Source of the DNA: Dinghuibacter silviterrae
GTDB lineage: Bacteria; Bacteroidota; Bacteroidia; Chitinophagales; Chitinophagaceae
Direction of reading: 5' to 3'
Assembly (NCBI RefSeq): GCF_004366355.1
Contig: NZ_SODV01000001.1
Coordinates: 2,666,001-2,730,000 of the forward strand
DNA length: 64,000 nucleotides
The position numbers and the translations under genes were made by a program. Within the stretch, counting starts at the first letter, position 1. Each line of letters begins with the position of its first letter. Positions 23,496 through 31,301 of this stretch are shown here, in pieces. Under the pieces are notes generated by a model. The model searched no databases, was not told the DNA's origin, and was given only the letters and a program-made list of their open reading frames with translations.

Positions 23496-26400
23496 TTGTA
23501 GATCTCTCTGAACTTATTGTAGTCAAGGGTGAGGATAAAGCTCACCCCCGTTTCCACCACCTGCCCTTCCACCACCACCTGGTACTGGTTCTTCCTATAG
23601 GCCCTGACCCGGTACCGCCCGTCCCGGGTCAGCTGGTAGTCGACCGACACATCCCCCGCGATATTGGAGGCGTTCTGGTTGGGATAGGCCCCCTGCAGCT
23701 CGAAGTCGCTGCCGACGTTGACCTTGACCCGGTCGTTGAAAAGGCTTTTGGACAGCGTAACGGCCAGGTCCGTCTGGTTCTGCTCCTGCCCCGTGGAATA
23801 GTCCTGGGTGTTGTTAAGGTCGAAGTTGAGGTCCACACCTTTCACCAGGCTGGCGGCGAGCTGGTTGAGCTGGGACGACAGGAGCTGGCTCGCGCTCTGG
23901 AAGGCCATCTGTGTCGCGGTCGTGTTCCCCGCGCCGCTTTCCAGCGGATTGTCGCCCACAAACCGGCCCAGCAGCAGCAAGGCAAAAACCTGTTTGTTCA
24001 ATTCAGACGGATCCCCCCGGACCTGCGATAATTTTGTCTCCACATCCGGCCACTGAAGCGACAGGTTGGACGGCAAGGTCACGTCAAAGGTAATGACCGG
24101 TTTGAGCAGCTCCCCCGTCATCTGAAGCGACACGGTAAAGGGAAGCCGTTGTTTGAACTTGGTAATGTCCGTGGCAGACCGCCCGGATATTTCATTTTGG
24201 ACAAGGTCGATGGGCGAGGTCCGGAGGGAATACGTGGCCACCAGGTGGATCAGCGCCGACATTGGGTCGCCCGTCCAGGTGATGGTGCTCCCCCTTTGTA
24301 ACAAAAAGGTCCGTTTGAGGAGTTGCAGCGTTAGGTTGTACTGCCCTGCATCGACCTCATACACCCCCGTAAGGCTGGTCTTGCCGCTTTCGTCCAGCCC
24401 GAAGTTCAGGTGGGCGCGTCCCCTGATCTTTAACGCATCCCCGTTGCGCTGGTCGATGATCATGGTGAAATGGGCCATGCTGTCGGTAGCGATGTTGGCG
24501 CTCATGTTGAGGCCCTGCAGGGTCGCCAGCTCCTCCTTTTTGACGAGCGTATCGTTATGGCTCACGAACCGCACCACGCCCTCCCTGCTGACCACCTCCG
24601 GATCATTCTCCGGGAGGATATAGGTAAAATCCGTCCGCCGGTTGATGTGTATGTCCCCGTCCATTTTTGGCGTCTGCAGATCCCCCTTCAGGTTCACCAC
24701 CGCGTCCAGGTTGAGTTTCCCGTAAAACATCCGGTCCGTTGCCGGTGCCGCGTTGAGCAGCCGGAAATTCCCCGCGTGACAGGTCAGGTCAAACCGCATC
24801 GCCCGGTAGTCCGTGGTATACACGTTCCCGTCCAGCGTGGCCTTGTTTCCCGACGAGTCTGTCAGCGAAAACTTACTGAAGTTAAACCCGGTGTCGTCAA
24901 ATTCGATGTTGTCCTGGGAAAGCCGGAGCGGTTCCCCGCTCAGGTGGGGCGTGATCACCGCGCTATCGAAATGAAGATGCCCGTCCGGCACAAACCGCGA
25001 CGGCGTTCCGGTGATATGCATCCTTCCCTTCAACTGCCCGCGGATGTCGTCCAGCTGACCGGCGACAAAGGGTTCGAGCGCGGCCAGGTCGAAGGCGTTT
25101 AGGCTCAGGGCGAGGTCCATTTTCCCCGCGGTATCGTAAGTCCCCTTCAGCGCCAGGTCGGTGGCGCGTCCCAGAAGCGTGACGTCCGCCGCATAAGTTG
25201 CCGCGACCTCATTGTTGACGTTCACACCCAGGTTCCCCAGCGTATCCGACTTTACCGCCAGGTCCTTTACCGTAAGGTCCGACGTGAAAACCCCGCGTTT
25301 GTTGACGTCCGCCGCTCCATCCAGTATGCCGCTGACCAGGGCGGTATCCCCGCCGGTAAATTGTGTGAGGGTGGACAGGCGGAAGCGGTCAAACCGCAGG
25401 TGTATGTCCGGCCCCTGGCTGTTGGCCGTGAGCGACTGGTCTTTGTAGCTCAGCGCAACGTCATGGATGTTCAGCCCCGTGGAGTCATAGCGAATAAGGT
25501 TGTTCGGGCTCACCGACCAAACTTCGTGGTTGAGGAGGAGGCTGTCCGGGTTCAGCGAAAGGGAATACACGCTTCCGGCCTTTTCCATGCGGGCCGCAAG
25601 CCTGTACCAATCCTTGCCCTCTTCATCGTGAAAGAGCGCTGTGGTGTACAGGGCATCGTGTTCCACGCGTCCGCGGATGACCGGAAGCTTCAGGCTTTGG
25701 CCGCCTACCATAGCTTGTTCGGCATTTACTTCATAGTCCAGATGCTCCGGCCGGGTCACGGCGTCTATTTTCAGGTGCCTCACGGTATCGGACCCATAGC
25801 GGAACGCGGGCGTTGCCAACGACAACCGCAGGTCATGTCTTTGGCTGTCAAATGTCGTATGCAATCCTATCGTATCGCTCCCGGCAAGGTCCGGCACAAA
25901 CGTCAGCAATAATGGTGTCGGCGTGACCAGGACGTCGAGGTTCCAGGATTGGGGGGAAAAAGTAGTGTCCCGTATCCCCGGGAGTGCATAGTACGGACGG
26001 AGGGTCTGTTCGAGCGCTGCCGGTAGTTGCGTCAGCCGGTACCGCCCGTCCAGGTCAAGGACCGCCGCGTCGGAATACAGGTGGAGGTACTGGCTGTCCA
26101 ATGGGGGGCTATCCATCGGGTGGCGGTCCAGCGGGTGGTGGGCCACCAGGGCGATGCTGTCCGCGTGCAGGTAGCGGCTGCCATCGTACACGTTCGCCTG
26201 CAGAAGGTTCAGGGCCCCCTCCAGCGAATCCGGTTTAATGCTGGCGAAGTCGGCCCGCAGGTGCCCGCTGGCCCGGAGGGTATCGGTTATCAGATGGAGC
26301 GCTGTGGCATCGATGGTGTCGAGTCTTACGTTAAGGTGAAGGGCCGGGCCGTCGACCATCGCATCCAGTGCGTATTTGACCGCCGGATCATCGATGTCCG

Positions 26401-28252
26401 AGTAAAGGACGCCCTTGCCGTTGTCATAACGAATGTCCAGCCCAAGGTTGGTATAGGTATAGCCCCGGATCATGCCCTCCGTAAGGCGCAGGTGCGCATC
26501 CGTCTGAAAGGAGGGATAGGAAAACCCCCGCCCCCGGGCGTCGGCGGTCAGTGTCAGCCGGCCCACGTTTTTTTCCTGCCCCAAAAAATACCCCACGTCC
26601 AGCGCACGGGTGGCCACCTTCGCCTGGTAGGCATGGTTATTCAGGTTCATGGTCCCTTCGACCCTCACGCCACCGTTGGAAGTGGACGCGTCCACCAGCC
26701 CCTGGAAGACGCGGATCGTCCCCTTGAAACGCCCGGTGGCCGAGACGTCCCGCGGGAGGCGGGCGTGGAGCGCCCCGCGGGGCACCAGCGTGTATACGTC
26801 CGTCGAATCGGTGACCAGTCGAAGGACCTGGACGTCGTAGATCGCCCTGGCGGCATCGGGCAGGCCGGACACGGTACCCCTTAGCCGGACCGTTGTTTTC
26901 CGGAGCCCCCGGACCTCCAACCCCGGGGTGACCAGGTTGTCCAGGCTGCCCCTTATCTGTCCGTCCAGGTAGATGGAGCCTTTGAGCAGACCGGCCAGCG
27001 CGGAGGGCTGCCCCGCGGGGGCCGTCCTCGCCGGGGCCGTCCCCGCGGGGGTCGTCTTCGCCGGGGCCGTCCCCGCGGGGATCGTCCCCGCGGGTGCCGC
27101 CCCCGCGGGCGCGCCCCCTTCCAGCGCCGGCGCGAACAACAAGAGGTCGCGTGCGCTGATCGTGCTCCGATCCATGCGGGTATCCACGTACAGCAGCTCC
27201 GGGTGACGGGCGAGGGTATCGATCGACGGATAGCGGGCATCGGTTTCGTTCCGGAGGACGGACCGGTCCGTTTGGAGCACCAGGTCCTTTATGTGCGTCT
27301 CTTTTGTCGTGTACGTGATCCTCGCCGATAGGTTTTTTAGGGTCAGCCCACTCTGTTCGTTGAAGGCCAGTCGCCGGATGTCGGCATATATGCCGGTCGT
27401 GTCGCGTGCTGCGCCTGCGCCGCGTCCGGCTGCGCCCGCGCCGTCCCCGGTGGTGCCCGCGCCGTCCCCGGTGGTGCCCGCGTCGTCCCCGGTGGTGCCC
27501 GCGCCGTCCCCGGTTGCGCCCGCGCCATACCCCGCGGCGCCCGTCTGCAACGCCAGCCCCGCAACCCCCAGGTGGTGATAGTCCACCCCCTTCTGCGCAC
27601 GCGGTTGTGCGTCATCGTAAGCAAAACCCGTGCTGTCGATCCGGAGGTATTTTACCTCATAGACCATCTGGTCCGGATCGATACGCCCGGCGGCAAGTGC
27701 CAGGTTGCCCAGCGCGAGGTGCGTCGCCAGGCCTCCCAAAGCGTCGTTGTAGGTGGCGTCGATGTGGCGCAGCCGCAGGGTCCCCAGCGTGTAGGTAAAG
27801 CCCTTGCCACTGCTGGTCCGCGTCGTACCCGGGGTGGAAGCAAAAGCCTTTAGGATAAAATCGTAATTGAAGGCAGTGTCTCCTTTTAAGCGGTAGACCT
27901 TGGCCCGGATGCTGTCAAGGGCGAGGTAGCTGACGTCGATCCGGTGGCGCAAAAGACCCAACATCGACAAGTCCACCTGGATGCGCCCGGCCGATAACAG
28001 CGTGTCTCCGCGCGCATCGCCGAGATACAGCCCTTCCAGTACGATTTGTTTGGGAAAAATAATCCTTAGCCTGTCAAGCCGGACTTCCGTGCCCAGTTTC
28101 CGGTGGAGATAAGCGACGGCCTTTTTGGCGAGCCATTGCTGGACGGCCGGCACCTGGACCAGGAAAAAAAGCACCACCAAGAGCGTAAGCACCCCGGACA
28201 GGATCCATAACATCACGCGCAAGGTCCTCTTCACCAGGTGTTTGAAAGTCAT
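23492..28252 (-). CDS. tamB: TamB-like translocation and assembly module protein
   Basis: Taken from the ATG at 28252 the protein has 1586 residues: one N-terminal membrane anchor (VMLWILSGVLTLLVVLFFLVQVPAVQQWLAKKAVAYL), a very long AsmA/DUF490-type beta scaffold, and a C-terminal TamB domain (LSLQWPDVETKLSQVRGDPSELNKQVFALLLLGRFV ... VNVGSDFELQG ... RVRAYRKNQYQ). The frame is open to 28375 but the extra residues overlap another gene's start. Two low-complexity inserts are odd for this family: a Gly/Ala/Thr heptad repeat near nt 27405-27545 and a PAGTA-like pentad repeat near 27003-27118. It works with TamL encoded downstream. Confidence 0.92.
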   Translation of the reverse strand: MTFKHLVKRTLRVMLWILSGVLTLLVVLFFLVQVPAVQQWLAKKAVAYLHRKLGTEVRLDRLRIIFPKQIVLEGLYLGDARGDTLLSAGRIQVDLSMLGLLRHRIDVSYLALDSIRAKVYRLKGDTAFNYDFILKAFASTPGTTRTSSGKGFTYTLGTLRLRHIDATYNDALGGLATHLALGNLALAAGRIDPDQMVYEVKYLRIDSTGFAYDDAQPRAQKGVDYHHLGVAGLALQTGAAGYGAGATGDGAGTTGDDAGTTGDGAGTTGDGAGAAGRGAGAARDTTGIYADIRRLAFNEQSGLTLKNLSARITYTTKETHIKDLVLQTDRSVLRNETDARYPSIDTLARHPELLYVDTRMDRSTISARDLLLFAPALEGGAPAGAAPAGTIPAGTAPAKTTPAGTAPARTAPAGQPSALAGLLKGSIYLDGQIRGSLDNLVTPGLEVRGLRKTTVRLRGTVSGLPDAARAIYDVQVLRLVTDSTDVYTLVPRGALHARLPRDVSATGRFKGTIRVFQGLVDASTSNGGVRVEGTMNLNNHAYQAKVATRALDVGYFLGQEKNVGRLTLTADARGRGFSYPSFQTDAHLRLTEGMIRGYTYTNLGLDIRYDNGKGVLYSDIDDPAVKYALDAMVDGPALHLNVRLDTIDATALHLITDTLRASGHLRADFASIKPDSLEGALNLLQANVYDGSRYLHADSIALVAHHPLDRHPMDSPPLDSQYLHLYSDAAVLDLDGRYRLTQLPAALEQTLRPYYALPGIRDTTFSPQSWNLDVLVTPTPLLLTFVPDLAGSDTIGLHTTFDSQRHDLRLSLATPAFRYGSDTVRHLKIDAVTRPEHLDYEVNAEQAMVGGQSLKLPVIRGRVEHDALYTTALFHDEEGKDWYRLAARMEKAGSVYSLSLNPDSLLLNHEVWSVSPNNLIRYDSTGLNIHDVALSYKDQSLTANSQGPDIHLRFDRFRLSTLTQFTGGDTALVSGILDGAADVNKRGVFTSDLTVKDLAVKSDTLGNLGVNVNNEVAATYAADVTLLGRATDLALKGTYDTAGKMDLALSLNAFDLAALEPFVAGQLDDIRGQLKGRMHITGTPSRFVPDGHLHFDSAVITPHLSGEPLRLSQDNIEFDDTGFNFSKFSLTDSSGNKATLDGNVYTTDYRAMRFDLTCHAGNFRLLNAAPATDRMFYGKLNLDAVVNLKGDLQTPKMDGDIHINRRTDFTYILPENDPEVVSREGVVRFVSHNDTLVKKEELATLQGLNMSANIATDSMAHFTMIIDQRNGDALKIRGRAHLNFGLDESGKTSLTGVYEVDAGQYNLTLQLLKRTFLLQRGSTITWTGDPMSALIHLVATYSLRTSPIDLVQNEISGRSATDITKFKQRLPFTVSLQMTGELLKPVITFDVTLPSNLSLQWPDVETKLSQVRGDPSELNKQVFALLLLGRFVGDNPLESGAGNTTATQMAFQSASQLLSSQLNQLAASLVKGVDLNFDLNNTQDYSTGQEQNQTDLAVTLSKSLFNDRVKVNVGSDFELQGAYPNQNASNIAGDVSVDYQLTRDGRYRVRAYRKNQYQVVVEGQVVETGVSFILTLDYNKFREIYK
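27003..27118. repeat. 15-bp tandem repeat in tamB (PAGTA pentads)
   Basis: About seven imperfect copies of a 15-base unit (GCCGTCCCCGCGGGG type, as read on the plus strand) encode repeated Pro-Ala-Gly-Thr-Ala/Ile/Lys-like pentads in TamB. All copies stay in frame. Copy number could vary by slippage. Confidence 0.8.
27424..27536. repeat. 21-bp tandem repeat in tamB (TTGDGAG heptads)
   Basis: Four to five copies of a 21-base unit (plus strand CCGTCCCCGGTGGTGCCCGCG, single-base variants) encode the heptad Gly-Ala-Gly-Thr-Thr-Gly-Asp in TamB. Some copies are identical, which points to recent expansion. The frame is preserved throughout. Confidence 0.85.
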
Positions 28253-28262
28253 AGGCATGAGC

Positions 28263-28294
28263 AGAAGATACAACTTTTGTACCCCCTTAACAAA
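28263..28294 (-). promoter_or_regulatory. Possible tamB promoter
   Basis: On the minus strand TTTG (28291-28294) and TATCTTCT (28263-28270) are separated by exactly 20 bases, the spacing of Bacteroidota -33/-7 elements (TTG and TAnnTTTG). The -7 match is imperfect and lies only 10 bases before the chosen ATG, so the leader would be very short. Confidence 0.35.
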
Positions 28295-28312
28295 TGCCTG
28301 CAATTTCGTCCC

Positions 28313-28320
28313 TAACTTTG
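28313..28320 (+). promoter_or_regulatory. -7 box before the small Cys-rich gene
   Basis: TAACTTTG followed by C is a perfect match to TAnnTTTG and lies 20 bases before the ATG at 28341. No TTG is found at the expected -33 position, so the assignment rests on the -7 box only. Confidence 0.4.
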
Positions 28321-28340
28321 CCGCAGCAAAACCGTTTTTT

Positions 28341-28547
28341 ATGGGTTCGATCGATTTGCTACACCCAGATAGCAAGTGTAAAGTCTGCGGAGCGCCCCTT
28401 TATTCCACAGACCACGACAATCACGAAATCACGTATCACTGTTCCTCCCCCGAGGCCCGTTTCTGGGACTTCGAACGGGGCACCCGCGACCAGGACATGG
28501 CCAAGAACCACTGGGATCAATCGAGAGAAGAAATTTTTTTAAAGTAG
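28341..28547 (+). CDS. Small zinc-ribbon-like protein, 68 residues
   Basis: The protein starts MGSIDLLHPDSKCKVCGAPLYSTDHDN and contains HEITYHCSSPEARFWDF, so a CxxC pair and a later Cys, with His residues near, could bind one metal. The C-terminus is polar and helical. An exact TAnnTTTG box 20 bases upstream supports expression. The open frame runs back to 28125 but that part lies across the start of tamB. The last nine bases overlap the tail of the YfhO-like gene on the other strand. The family is not recognised. Confidence 0.6.
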   Translation: MGSIDLLHPDSKCKVCGAPLYSTDHDNHEITYHCSSPEARFWDFERGTRDQDMAKNHWDQSREEIFLK

Positions 28548-31097
28548 GTTGCGTCTGCGCCGCCTGTATTCACCCGCCAGGGTTCCCACAAACAGCAGCA
28601 GCATCACCCAGGTGCTGAAAGCCGCTATTTTTTCCCCCGTATAAAACGACACCGGCCGGAAGGCAAAGTGGATCTCGTGTTGCCCCGGAGGAATGGCCAG
28701 CCCGCGGAGGGCATAGTCCACTTTGCGGATGGGGGCTTCCTGTCCGTCGATATAGGCTTTCCAGCCCAAGGGGTAGTAGATCTCGCTAAACACCGCAAAT
28801 TCGGGCGCTTTTGCCGATGCGGTGTAAAAGATATCGTCATTTTGGTTGGAGACGAGGTGGATGCTGTCTCCGGAGGTGTACTGTGGTTGTGCGGCGACCG
28901 GGGCTTCGATCAGGGCACTGTCCATGGGATCAAAATGATCCAGCGCACGCATGGCTTCGGCCGGACCCGGCACGGGGTGCAGACGGCGTACCAGCCAGCA
29001 GGCCCCCAGCGCACCGGGATTCCGGACGACGACAGGGTCGCGGGCCGGTGCGGACGATTCGGAGAAGGATACCGGCGACAGCGGGTGCGGCACAATGACG
29101 TACTTCGTATTGAACATGTCCAGGACAGCCTGGTTGACCGGCTGTTTGGACAATTGGTACGTGATCAGGTCCTCGATCAGCGCCAGCTTGGCGGGATGAT
29201 ACCCTCCCAGAGAATTATGGAAATAGGAAGTTTCGGACTCCTGAAAAGCGTTGTTGAGCCCTTCGCTGAGGTTGAGTACCCGGTAGTAACCCGTGTCGGC
29301 GCTGATCTCCTGGTTGGCGGTGGTCGGGCTGATGCTGGTCGCCGCTTCTTCCTTGTCGAGGTAACTGTGGTAGCCCAGGTAGCGGGTATCCACGAGCAGC
29401 AGGTCCACAAAGACCAGCACGGTCAGGCCCGCCAGGGCAAAGCCCGGGCGTACGCGGTCCGCGGGTTCGCTGCCCTCGCGTATGCGGTCCGCGCGTACCC
29501 GCCGGCGGATAAACAGCCCCAGGCAAAGCGCCGCCCCCGCGATAAACAGGGCCGAGCGGAGCAGGTCGCTTCCAAAGAGGTCCTGGCGGTCCTCGGTGGC
29601 GGCCTGCAGGAAGCTTTTACCCATGACCGGGTCCACCTTGTTGATCTGGGTCAGGTACTGGTCGCGCTGTATGTCCCGGGCGCTTTGATAGTCGAGGCCC
29701 AGGTAAAGGGCGACACCCGTCAGCAAAACGGCGCCCGTCAGGATCAAGGCCAGGTGGAAGCGGCGCTGCGAGCGTGGGGACGGGTCCTTTTCAAAAAACA
29801 ACTGCTGCAACCCCAGGGCGACCAGGAGCGGTACGGTCAGTTGCGGGATGTAAAGGATCATCGACGGCGCCCTGAATTTGTTGTAGAAGGGGAGGTGATG
29901 GAAAAGAAACGTATTGAAGGGCGCAAAGTGTTTGCCCCAGGCCATCAGGATAGCCAGCACCGTGAGTGGGATGATCCAGACCCGGTGCAGGCTGCGGGTA
30001 TACACCGCGGCAAACAGGAACAGGAAGCAGACGATCGCGCCCAGGTAGACCGGGCCCGTGGTGTCCGGCTGGTCTCCCCAATAGGCGTTAAAGGCGGTAA
30101 AGAACTGGTCGGATTCCCAGGCCGGCAGGTGTCCGCGCTCCAGGGCCCGGGCGAGCCGGGAATCCTTGCCCAGGGTTTGGCTTGCGCCGCCGTAGACGTC
30201 GGGCACCAACAGGGTCATGGTTTCAGCCTGGCCGTAGCTCCACTGGAAGGCGTAGTCGAGGGAGGGGCCTTTTTTGTCGAAGCTATTGCCGCCTTGACTG
30301 GCCTCCATCCGCAACCCCGTGCTCCGCGCCGTTTCCTGGCTGTATTCATACGTCGTCAGCAGGTTGGTGGCGTTGGTGAGGGCACCGAGTGCGCCCGCCA
30401 CAGCCGCCAGTGCAAGGCACACGAGCACGTGTTTGTACCGCCGGGCCCGAAGCGTCTGCACCACGAATGCCAGTGTCAGCGCACCCGCAATAATGAGGAA
30501 ATAATAGGTGATCTGCGGATGGTTCCGGCTCACCAGAAGACCGGAGAACAGGGCGACGAGAAACGTCCCCCATCGGTAGTGTCCCTGGTACAGCAACAGG
30601 AGGGCGCCCAGCAAAAAGGGGGCATACCCCATCGCCTGGATCTCGGTTTCGTGGCCCGCCACCACGAGGATGGGGCTAAAGCTCGCATAGCCGTATGCCA
30701 GGGCGGCCAGTATTCCGATCCATGGATTGATCCGAAGGACCTGTGTGAGGAAATAAAAGGAGATACAAAGAAGGAAGAAAAAGGAAACAGGTGCCGGCAG
30801 AAATAAGGTAAAAAAGTAATGCAACCAGCTCAGGGAAAGCAGGTTCCGGGACTCCAGGGCGGTCTGGTACCCCGGCATGCCGCCAAACATACTGTTGTTC
30901 CAAAGGGGAAAGTGGCCGTGGGCGGCTTTGTACTGCTGCATCTGGTGTACGCTGCCCATCCAACCGGCGACGTCGGCCTGGTTGAGCACCTTGCCTGTAA
31001 ACAAGGGCCCGCAATACACCACAGCGATCGATACAAAAAGGGCTACGGCAACGATGTGGGGAATCACACGCTTCCAATCAAAAGGGATCACACGCAT
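28539..31097 (-). CDS. YfhO-family multi-pass membrane protein
   Basis: This 852-residue protein has at least twelve membrane helices and a C-terminal beta domain. The N-terminal loop has ADVAGWMGSVHQMQQYKAAHGHFPLWNNSMFGGMPGYQ, and the C-terminal end has FSEIYYPLGWKAYIDGQEAPIRKVDYALRGLAIPPGQHEIHFAF, both characteristic of YfhO/GT-C-like proteins of Bacteroidota. Family members are thought to move sugars from lipid carriers on the outer side of the inner membrane; the acceptor here is unknown. I chose the internal ATG at 31097 (MRVIPFDWKRV) because the 22 extra residues up to 31163 look unlike a protein start. Confidence 0.85.
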   Translation of the reverse strand: MRVIPFDWKRVIPHIVAVALFVSIAVVYCGPLFTGKVLNQADVAGWMGSVHQMQQYKAAHGHFPLWNNSMFGGMPGYQTALESRNLLSLSWLHYFFTLFLPAPVSFFFLLCISFYFLTQVLRINPWIGILAALAYGYASFSPILVVAGHETEIQAMGYAPFLLGALLLLYQGHYRWGTFLVALFSGLLVSRNHPQITYYFLIIAGALTLAFVVQTLRARRYKHVLVCLALAAVAGALGALTNATNLLTTYEYSQETARSTGLRMEASQGGNSFDKKGPSLDYAFQWSYGQAETMTLLVPDVYGGASQTLGKDSRLARALERGHLPAWESDQFFTAFNAYWGDQPDTTGPVYLGAIVCFLFLFAAVYTRSLHRVWIIPLTVLAILMAWGKHFAPFNTFLFHHLPFYNKFRAPSMILYIPQLTVPLLVALGLQQLFFEKDPSPRSQRRFHLALILTGAVLLTGVALYLGLDYQSARDIQRDQYLTQINKVDPVMGKSFLQAATEDRQDLFGSDLLRSALFIAGAALCLGLFIRRRVRADRIREGSEPADRVRPGFALAGLTVLVFVDLLLVDTRYLGYHSYLDKEEAATSISPTTANQEISADTGYYRVLNLSEGLNNAFQESETSYFHNSLGGYHPAKLALIEDLITYQLSKQPVNQAVLDMFNTKYVIVPHPLSPVSFSESSAPARDPVVVRNPGALGACWLVRRLHPVPGPAEAMRALDHFDPMDSALIEAPVAAQPQYTSGDSIHLVSNQNDDIFYTASAKAPEFAVFSEIYYPLGWKAYIDGQEAPIRKVDYALRGLAIPPGQHEIHFAFRPVSFYTGEKIAAFSTWVMLLLFVGTLAGEYRRRRRNLL

Positions 31098-31301
31098 AAG
31101 AGCCGGTAAGGGGTCAGTAATCGATTGCAAACAAAAACAATGCCTGGAACGCCGCAGGTGCAATATATGGTTTAAACTTCATATCAAGCGTTTACCCCGT
31201 TATATTCCGCTGTAACGCCCGGCCTAAACGTTTAAGCAAAATTTCCTATGCTACTAACGATGGTTTGTAAGTATCTTCGGAACTTAAATAAACGCCCGCG
31301 T

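Noticed and set aside
27424-27536. Possible CRISPR array or non-coding satellite
   Set aside because: The 21-bp period keeps the tamB reading frame and gives heptad repeats in the protein, so it is a coding minisatellite.
28253-28375. Upstream start for tamB giving 41 more residues
   Set aside because: The extension overlaps the start of the divergent small gene, and the usual membrane anchor follows the ATG at 28252 closely.
28668-30806. 712-codon open frame on the plus strand
   Set aside because: Antisense to the YfhO-like gene; its product is charged low-complexity sequence typical of a shadow frame.
31098-31301. Small RNA or tRNA gene in the YfhO-ppsA gap
   Set aside because: No cloverleaf or conserved RNA feature was seen; the AT-rich stretch with the palindrome TAAACGTTTA is better explained by divergent promoters.
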